DNA from: Deltaproteobacteria bacterium
Lineage (GTDB): Bacteria > Desulfobacterota > Desulfobaccia > Desulfobaccales > 0-14-0-80-60-11
Reading direction: 5' to 3'
NCBI GenBank assembly: GCA_021817645.1
Contig: JAKAGH010000087.1
Span: 1-9,496, forward strand
DNA length: 9,496 nucleotides
Part shown: piece after piece, positions 4,543 to 9,496 of the stretch
How the letters are laid out: every line of letters begins with the position of its first letter
Position numbering within the stretch: position 1 is the stretch's first letter
Notes under the pieces: model-generated
What the model was told of the DNA's origin: nothing
Database searches by the model: none
What the model saw: the letters and a program-made list of their open reading frames with translations, nothing else
Program-made: the position numbers and the translations under genes

Positions 4543-7269
4543 TTATCTAGGGATACGCCGGCGCAGCAGCCACTTGGCCAGTTCCACCACCGGCAGGATG
4601 GTCAGCCCCAGCCCGGCGGCCAGCAGCCAGTCCCGCCAACCCAGGGGAACGGTGTGAAAGAGTTCCGCCAGGGGGGGCCAATAGATAACAGCCGCCAGCA
4701 TGCTCGTGGAAAGGGTGACGCTGATGATTAAAAGGCGGTTGGCAAAAAACCCCACAGTGAAAAGGGAATGGAGGTCCGAGCGGCAATTGAAGGCGTTCAC
4801 CTGTTCCGCCATGATCAGGGTGACGAAAAGCATGGTTTGAGCCTTGGCTAAAACTTGTTCCGGGTCGGTGTGCCCTCCGGGGTTCCAATAAAAGTAGTAC
4901 ACAAACAGGGGGATGAGAACCACAGTCAGATAAACGGAGATAACGGCCAGCAAGCCGTTCACCGTGGCAGTGAAGACCCCTTCCTGAAGTGGCCGCGGCG
5001 GCCGGCGCATAATGTCCGGGGCCTTGGGGTCCACCCCCAAGGCAAAGGCCGGCAGACCGTCGGAATCGAGATTTACCCAGAGAATATGCAGGGCCAGGAG
5101 AGGCAGTGGCAGACCCAAAAAAATGGCCCCGGTGAGCACGAAGATCTCAGCCAAATTGCAGCTCAGCAGAAATATCAGGTACTTTTTAATATTGTCGAAG
5201 ATGGCCCGGCCTTCCTCCACCGCGGCCACCAGGGTGGCGAAATTGTCGTCCGCCAGGATCATGGCTGCGGTTTCCTTGGTGACCTCGGTGCCGGTAATGC
5301 CCATGGCCACCCCGATGTCCGCCCGCTTCAGGGCCGGCGCGTCATTGACCCCGTCGCCGGTCATGGCCACCACCTCGCCCTGGGCCTTGAGTAAATCCAC
5401 CAGGCGCAACTTGTGCTCCGGGGCCACCCGGGCGAAGACCCGGGTCTTTCTGAGTGCTTTGGTCAGCTCTGCATCGCTCAGGTTGTGCAGCTCTTTGCCC
5501 GTGAGCACCGGATGCTTTTGCAGGCCCCTGGGGACCAGGCCCAACTCCCGGGCCACGGCCAGGGCAGTATCCGGGTGGTCACCGGTGACCATGATCACCC
5601 GGATACCTGCGTCCCGGCATTGGCTCACTGCGGCTTTGGCCTCCGCCCGCGGGGGGTCCATCAGACCCACTAAGCCCACCCACACCAGATCCGCCTCCGC
5701 TTCTGCAAAGGGTGGCTCGGGGAGGATTTTCATTTCCCGGTAAGCCAGCCCCAAAACCCGCAAAGCCCCTGCGGCCATCTGCGCGGCCCCGCTCATGATA
5801 GCGCCCTGATCCTCTGCGGTCAGGGGCTGCTCCCCGGACGCGGTCAAAACCATAGGGCATAGGGGCAGCAGACTCTCCGGCGCGCCCTTGACGCAGGCCA
5901 TGATTGCCGCCGGGCCTTGATGGATAGTAGTCATGAGTTTGCGTTCCGAGGAGAAAGGAATCTCCGCCACCCTGGGGAATTCCCGGCCCAGGGCCGCCGG
6001 GTCCAACCCGGCCTTGCGTCCCAGGACTACCAGGGCCCCTTCCGTGGGGTCACCCTGAATGGTCCAGGTACCCTCCTCTTCTTCCAAGAAGGCATCGTTG
6101 CACAACTGGCCGATGCGGGCCGCCATCTGCAGGACCGGGTCCGCAGCCGGGACGATGTCATTGCCGTCCTGGGAAAAAGTCCCCGCGGGTTGGTAGCCCA
6201 AACCGCTGACCTCGACCCCCCGGCCCTCCAGAAAAAGCCGGCGCACGGTCATTTCATTCTTGGTGAGGGTGCCGGTTTTGTCGGTGCAGATCACGGTGGT
6301 ACAGCCCATGGCCTCCACTGCGGGCAGCCGTTTGACAATGGCCCGGCGGCGGGCCATGCGGGTGGTGCCGATGGCCAGGGCGCCGGTGACCACTGCCGGA
6401 AGTGACTCCGGCACCGCGGCCACCGCCAGGCTGATACCCCAGATAAGCATTTCCAGCCAGCTATGTCCCCGCAGCACTCCCAACAGGGAAGCGCCCGCAG
6501 CCACGGCCAGGCAGACGACCCCCAGAATCCGGCCGATGGTGCGCATGCGCTTCTCCAAGGGCGTCTGCTCCTCGGCCACCTCAGCCAACAGGCCGGCGAT
6601 CTTACCGAATTGAGTGTTCATGCCGGTGGCGGTGACCACTGCCCGGCCCCGCCCATAAGTGATCACCGTGCCCCCAAAGACCATGCATAGTTGATCGCCC
6701 ACGGCAGTGTCCGGTGTTTCACCGGGAGCCAGGTTTTTGGAGACCGCGGTTGACTCCCCGGTGAGCAGCGCTTCATCAGCCTTTAGGTTGACTTCCTCCA
6801 GCAAGCGGGCGTCTGCGGCCACCCGGTCCCCGGTATGCAAGACCAGCAGGTCCCCGGGCACCACCTCCCGGGCCGGAACCACCCGCTCCCGCCCTTCCCG
6901 GATGACCGTGGCCTCCGGCGCGGCCATTTTTTTCAGGGCCGCGGCCGCCTGCTCGGCCCGGTATTCCTGGATGAACCCCAAGATCGTGCAGGCCAGGATA
7001 ATCACCAGAATGACGTATGCGTCCAGGTGTTCGCCCAGAAAAAAGGAAATCCCGGTGGCGGCGATGAGGATCAGGATCAGGAGGTTTTGAAATTGCCGGA
7101 GAAAAATGGCCAGGGGAGAGATTTTTGGCGCGTGGGCCAGTTCGTTGGGACCATGGCGTTCCAGCCGTTCCTGAGCCTGGGAGGAACTGAGCCCGGAGGG
7201 TCCGGTATCCAGCATCTCCATCACCTGCGCGGGACTCAGGCTGTAATAAGGTTGGCGCTCGCCAGGCAT
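4543..7269 (-). CDS. P-type (P2A-like) cation-transporting ATPase, probably Ca2+
   Basis: The 908-residue pump matches full-length bacterial and SERCA-like P2 ATPases. In order it has an N-terminal cation-ATPase segment (1-75, including the GPNEL motif), the actuator loop with TGES (170-173), membrane helix 4 with VPESLPAV (286-293), the phosphorylation site ICTDKTGTLT (327-336; Asp330), KGAPE (461-465) of the ATP-binding domain, MVTGDHP (560-566), TGDGVNDAP (637-645) and four C-terminal helices. Cation ligands of Ca2+ pumps are kept: Glu288 in helix 4, Asn705 and Glu708 (SCNLAEI), Asn733 and Asp737 (NLDSDGLP), and Glu822 aligned with the helix-8 ligand. This argues for Ca2+ export or a close relative over Na+/K+ or H+. 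PEG in helix 4 reads PES here. A G-rich GGGGGGA about ten bases upstream supports the ATG at 7269. It appears to be transcribed alone. Confidence 0.92.
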   Translation of the reverse strand: MPGERQPYYSLSPAQVMEMLDTGPSGLSSSQAQERLERHGPNELAHAPKISPLAIFLRQFQNLLILILIAATGISFFLGEHLDAYVILVIILACTILGFIQEYRAEQAAAALKKMAAPEATVIREGRERVVPAREVVPGDLLVLHTGDRVAADARLLEEVNLKADEALLTGESTAVSKNLAPGETPDTAVGDQLCMVFGGTVITYGRGRAVVTATGMNTQFGKIAGLLAEVAEEQTPLEKRMRTIGRILGVVCLAVAAGASLLGVLRGHSWLEMLIWGISLAVAAVPESLPAVVTGALAIGTTRMARRRAIVKRLPAVEAMGCTTVICTDKTGTLTKNEMTVRRLFLEGRGVEVSGLGYQPAGTFSQDGNDIVPAADPVLQMAARIGQLCNDAFLEEEEGTWTIQGDPTEGALVVLGRKAGLDPAALGREFPRVAEIPFSSERKLMTTIHQGPAAIMACVKGAPESLLPLCPMVLTASGEQPLTAEDQGAIMSGAAQMAAGALRVLGLAYREMKILPEPPFAEAEADLVWVGLVGLMDPPRAEAKAAVSQCRDAGIRVIMVTGDHPDTALAVARELGLVPRGLQKHPVLTGKELHNLSDAELTKALRKTRVFARVAPEHKLRLVDLLKAQGEVVAMTGDGVNDAPALKRADIGVAMGITGTEVTKETAAMILADDNFATLVAAVEEGRAIFDNIKKYLIFLLSCNLAEIFVLTGAIFLGLPLPLLALHILWVNLDSDGLPAFALGVDPKAPDIMRRPPRPLQEGVFTATVNGLLAVISVYLTVVLIPLFVYYFYWNPGGHTDPEQVLAKAQTMLFVTLIMAEQVNAFNCRSDLHSLFTVGFFANRLLIISVTLSTSMLAAVIYWPPLAELFHTVPLGWRDWLLAAGLGLTILPVVELAKWLLRRRIPR

Positions 7270-7401
7270 TCCAGGATTATCCCCCCTAAGCTTTCATAAA
7301 TAAATAAGAACCGGGATTGGCGCTGTCGAGGGGAAATTTAAAGGCTATGCTTCATACATAGGCTGATTTTTCTTTCAAGAGAAAAAGGCCGGAAGCAAAA
7401 A

Positions 7402-7501
7402 CCCCCCTCTCCCTTCGAGGGGAGAGGGCTGGGGTGAGGGGCGGCGTCTTCGGCTGCCCACCCCCTCACCCTACCCCTCTCCCCCCAAGGGGGGGAGAGG
7501 G
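7402..7501 (+). repeat. GC-rich palindromic element, copy A
   Basis: Two hairpins, CCCTCTCCC/GGGAGAGGG (7405-7413, 7420-7428, loop TTCGAG) and CCCTCTCCCCCC/GGGGGGAGAGGG (7475-7486, 7490-7501), flank inner complementary segments GGTGAGGG (7433-7440) and CCCTCACC (7463-7470). The whole unit can therefore also fold end to end. A core GGCGTCTT at 7443-7450 gives it a direction. The same architecture, core and orientation recur at 9360-9477. It has the look of a small non-coding dispersed element; I see no target-site duplication. Confidence 0.7.
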
Positions 7502-7551
7502 AAAAAGCTTAAAAATGCCAATGGATGATCGACAGTTTTTTCACAGGAATT

Positions 7552-7572
7552 GGTGGGCCATGCCCACCCTAC
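7552..7572. repeat. Short palindrome GGTGGGC/GCCCACC
   Basis: A perfect 7-bp stem (7552-7558, 7562-7568) closes a three-base loop and is followed by CTAC. The CCCTAC ending matches the hairpins near 204, 249 and 1874, suggesting one loose family of palindromic intergenic repeats. It lies about 50 bases past the cyclase stop on the minus strand, without a T run. Confidence 0.45.
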
Positions 7573-7592
7573 ATTTCTTCCCTGAGTCCCAG

Positions 7593-7620
7593 TCTAAACT
7601 TTGAACCTTGAACTTTGAAC
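7593..7620 (-). repeat. Seven-base tandem repeat at the cyclase stop codon
   Basis: Plus-strand 7-mers TTTGAAC, CTTGAAC and TTTGAAC fill 7600-7620, after a degenerate TCTAAAC at 7593-7599. The last base of the array is part of the cyclase stop codon. The minus-strand unit GTTCAAR is the same as in the array at 276-303. Confidence 0.7.
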
Positions 7621-9257
7621 TATTCTAAGCCAGCCGCCGCGTCCCCGAGCACATACAGAGTTACCGGCTCCTGGATGCCTTTGAGGCGGGTCTGATAAGA
7701 CCTTTGCACCGCCAGTCCCGGCGGCGCCAGGCGGTAAACCTCTTCAGAAATCACGATCTCCCCGCCCCGGGCCTGGCCCTGGATACGGTGGGTCAGGTTT
7801 ACCGGGGAGCCGATGATCCCGTATTTGGCCCGGGACTCAGAACCGATATTGCCCACCACCACTTCCCCGACGTGCACGCCGATACCCATTGCCAGCGAGG
7901 GAGCACCGGGTTCGGCCACGTTTTCTTCCTCCATGGCGGCCTGCATCTGCCAGGCGCAGTGCAAAGCCCGCTCCACGTGGGGGGCCAAGGGGCCGTCCCA
8001 CGGATCGAAAAAGGCCAGGATGGCATCCCCCAAAAAATCGACGATGATGCCATGCTGGGCCTGGATGACTGCGATCATCCGGGAAAAATGGCGGTTCACC
8101 AGGTGGATCGTGGCCTCCGGGCTCAACCTTTCCGCCAGGGGGGTGAAGCCGCGGATATCGGAGAAGAGGATGACCACCTGCCGTTTTTCTCCGCCCAGGC
8201 GGGCCGCCTCGGGACGGCTGAGCAACTCCCGGGCGATTTCCTGGTCCACATAGCGGCCGAAGGTGTTGGTGACCAGATCCCTTTCCTTCAGGCCCTCCAC
8301 CATGTCGTTGAAACTTTGGGTCAATTGGCCGATTTCGTCCCGGGAGCCTACCGGCAGCGGCTCGCCATAATCGCCCCGGGCCACCAGGGACGCTTTCCGG
8401 GAAATCCTGCGGATAGAGGAGATCACCGGCCCCACCCCCAGGCGGATGAGGACCAGGATCACGGCCAGGCAGAGAATGGCGGCCACCAGATAATAGAAGC
8501 GGAAGCGCAGGATGGGGGCCATGATCTGGCTGCCCTCGGCATGGAGCATGATGGCCCAGGGCGCGGCGTGAAGCCGGTAAAAGCCAATCACGTGGTCGGG
8601 AGTATAACCGCCGCTGACGATGGTGTCGTAAGGCTTCTCCTTCATGGCCTTCAGCATGGCCAGCTCCAGGGGATCCCGGGTCTCGCCCAGACAGTGCCGA
8701 CCTTTCATGGCCGTGCTGCTGTGGGCCAGATAATGGCCCTGCTCGCTGACCAGGCAGGCCATCTGCGTCTGCATCCAGCCGGTGGTGAGAATTCCTTGCA
8801 TCAGATAATCAGAGGCGATGACCACCTCGATGTGTCCCAGGGGTTGGCCGGCCTGATCCAGGAGCTGGCCCCGAAGTCCCACGGTCTCTTGCCCCGGCGG
8901 AAAATCATAGACGACCGGGGACATCCGCACCGCCTTCTTTCCGGCTGGCGCCTGCCGCCAAGTCGCCTGCACCCGGGTGACGCCGGGATGTTCCCGCAAT
9001 TTTTGTATTACCCAGGCTCGGATCGGCTCCTGATCCGCGGCGGCATAGGCCTCCATCCATTCCTGGATCAGGTGCAGACGCATATCCATCTGGTGGGCGG
9101 CCCGCTCCAGGCGCAGGACCGCGATTTCCCGCCATTCTTTCACCAGGGTGGCGCGGATAGAAAAATAGCCCAAAATACCGCTGACGCCGAGGAACAAAGC
9201 CACTGGCAAGGCCAGAAACACCAGCATTCTTTTTTGTAAGGTCTTAAATTTAAGCAT
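7620..9257 (-). CDS. Membrane-bound class III nucleotide cyclase with periplasmic sensor and HAMP domain
   Basis: The 545-residue protein (from ATG 9257) has an N-terminal membrane helix (about 10-34), a ~220-residue periplasmic region that is probably a Cache-like sensor, a second helix (about 254-276), a HAMP linker (276-328, with DEIGQLTQSFNDM) and a class III adenylate/guanylate cyclase domain (about 358-511). The metal aspartates are present (Asp367 in FSDIRGFT, Asp411 in FLGDAILAFF), as are the transition-state Asn487 and Arg491 in VNLTHR. The usual substrate-selecting Lys and Asp are replaced by Asp407 and Lys478 (AKYGIIG), so cAMP versus cGMP cannot be assigned. It should turn an external signal into a cytoplasmic cyclic nucleotide. 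An in-frame ATG at 9308 adds 17 AT-rich codons, but its GAGGAG touches the ATG with no spacer, so 9257 is preferred. The gene is flanked by two copies of a palindromic element. Confidence 0.87.
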   Translation of the reverse strand: MLKFKTLQKRMLVFLALPVALFLGVSGILGYFSIRATLVKEWREIAVLRLERAAHQMDMRLHLIQEWMEAYAAADQEPIRAWVIQKLREHPGVTRVQATWRQAPAGKKAVRMSPVVYDFPPGQETVGLRGQLLDQAGQPLGHIEVVIASDYLMQGILTTGWMQTQMACLVSEQGHYLAHSSTAMKGRHCLGETRDPLELAMLKAMKEKPYDTIVSGGYTPDHVIGFYRLHAAPWAIMLHAEGSQIMAPILRFRFYYLVAAILCLAVILVLIRLGVGPVISSIRRISRKASLVARGDYGEPLPVGSRDEIGQLTQSFNDMVEGLKERDLVTNTFGRYVDQEIARELLSRPEAARLGGEKRQVVILFSDIRGFTPLAERLSPEATIHLVNRHFSRMIAVIQAQHGIIVDFLGDAILAFFDPWDGPLAPHVERALHCAWQMQAAMEEENVAEPGAPSLAMGIGVHVGEVVVGNIGSESRAKYGIIGSPVNLTHRIQGQARGGEIVISEEVYRLAPPGLAVQRSYQTRLKGIQEPVTLYVLGDAAAGLE

Positions 9258-9270
9258 TAAAGTTATTAAT

Positions 9271-9276
9271 ATTATA
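9271..9276 (-). promoter_or_regulatory. Possible -10 box upstream of the cyclase gene
   Basis: On the minus strand TATAAT occurs in a markedly AT-rich stretch (9240-9305), 13 bases before ATG 9257. The -35 region at ideal spacing is poor (TTATCT). If used, the transcript would have only a few leader bases, so this may be chance. Confidence 0.2.
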
Positions 9277-9359
9277 CCTTTATCAGAAGAAATAGATAAC
9301 TTTATCATCTCCTCTAGTATGGCGTCTCAGGAATGCCTTAAATAACTTGGGGCGTCTTT

Positions 9360-9477
9360 CTCCCTCCCCCTTTGAGGGGGGAGGGTCGGGGTGGGGGTGG
9401 CGTCTTTTTTGCTGATTACCGCCACTTAGCCAAAGTCGCCCCCCTCACCCTAACCCTCTCCCCCGAGGGGAGATGGG
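9360..9477 (+). repeat. GC-rich palindromic element, copy B
   Basis: This copy has a left hairpin CCCTCCCCC/GGGGGAGGG (9362-9370, 9377-9385, loop TTTGAG), then TCGGGGTGGGGGT, the core GGCGTCTT (9399-9406), a divergent middle, CCCCTCACCCTAA (9441-9453) and a right hairpin CCCTCTCCCC/GGGGAGATGGG (9454-9463, 9467-9477) with one extra base. It lies in the same orientation as copy A, about 1.9 kb away, and occupies most of the sequence upstream of the cyclase gene. Confidence 0.65.
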
Positions 9478-9496
9478 ATAATATTGGGCATATTCA

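Larger units (their letters stand above)
7270..7619. other. Intergenic region between the cyclase and the ATPase gene
   Basis: These 350 bases hold no gene I can support. From the ATPase side there is an AT-rich stretch (7295-7310) that may include its promoter, a 7-bp inverted repeat TTTTTCT/AGAAAAA (7367-7373, 7380-7386), a long GC-rich palindromic element (7402-7501), a small palindrome (7552-7568) and a 7-base tandem repeat ending at the cyclase stop. Most of the gap is therefore repeat sequence. Confidence 0.5.

Noticed and set aside
4855..5743. Plus-strand open frames of 179 and 243 codons inside the P-type ATPase gene
   Set aside because: They are antisense to conserved ATPase motifs, show no domain pattern or ribosome site, and fit shadow frames.
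7402..7501. CRISPR array or intrinsic terminator at the GC-rich palindromic element
   Set aside because: There are no regularly spaced identical repeats with unique spacers, and no T-tract follows the hairpins in either direction.
7704..9239. Open frame of 511 codons on the plus strand across the cyclase gene
   Set aside because: It is wholly antisense to a gene with clear domains, its product is rich in His, Gln, Asp and Gly with no recognisable motif, and long antisense frames are expected in GC-rich coding DNA.

Overview
The window reads as GC-rich chromosomal DNA from a Gram-negative bacterium. A lipoprotein with an outer-membrane type signal, a SixA-like phosphatase, a PilZ protein of the kind common in delta-proteobacteria and several families of short intergenic repeats make a Desulfobacterota / delta-proteobacterial type genome my best guess. 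That placement is an inference with low confidence; no marker here fixes the taxon. There is no phage, transposase, CRISPR array or RNA gene that I can support.

Layout: 1-108 (+) is the tail of a TrmA/RlmD-type RNA uracil methyltransferase, which converges on a small PilZ gene (309-644, -). A 310-base gap separates the PilZ gene from the divergent uppP (955 onward, +). The uppP reading frame breaks near its 3' end: the last ~50 codons of a normal UppP lie in another frame up to 1814. It converges on a glycine-zipper lipoprotein gene (1879-2523, -). Divergent from that is sixA (2729-3193, +). Three large minus-strand genes then fill the rest: an HD-GYP phosphodiesterase (3329-4381), a Ca2+-type P2 ATPase (4543-7269) and a membrane-bound class III nucleotide cyclase (7620-9257, or from 9308).

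The genes form no obvious operon. Nearly all are separated by 100-350 bases and the orientations alternate. The common ground is housekeeping envelope work (UppP, lipoprotein, cation pump) and nucleotide second-messenger signalling: a PilZ c-di-GMP receptor, an HD-GYP c-di-GMP hydrolase and a HAMP-cyclase. Whether these signalling genes act together cannot be read from the sequence.

The most unusual content is between the genes. Two convergent junctions carry nearly identical GC-rich hairpins that differ by one whole base pair, so the stem is preserved. Seven-base tandem repeats (GTTCAAR on the minus strand) sit directly after the stop codons of two unrelated minus-strand genes. Two copies of a ~100-120 base palindromic element flank the cyclase gene in the same orientation. 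I found no convincing new multi-gene system.
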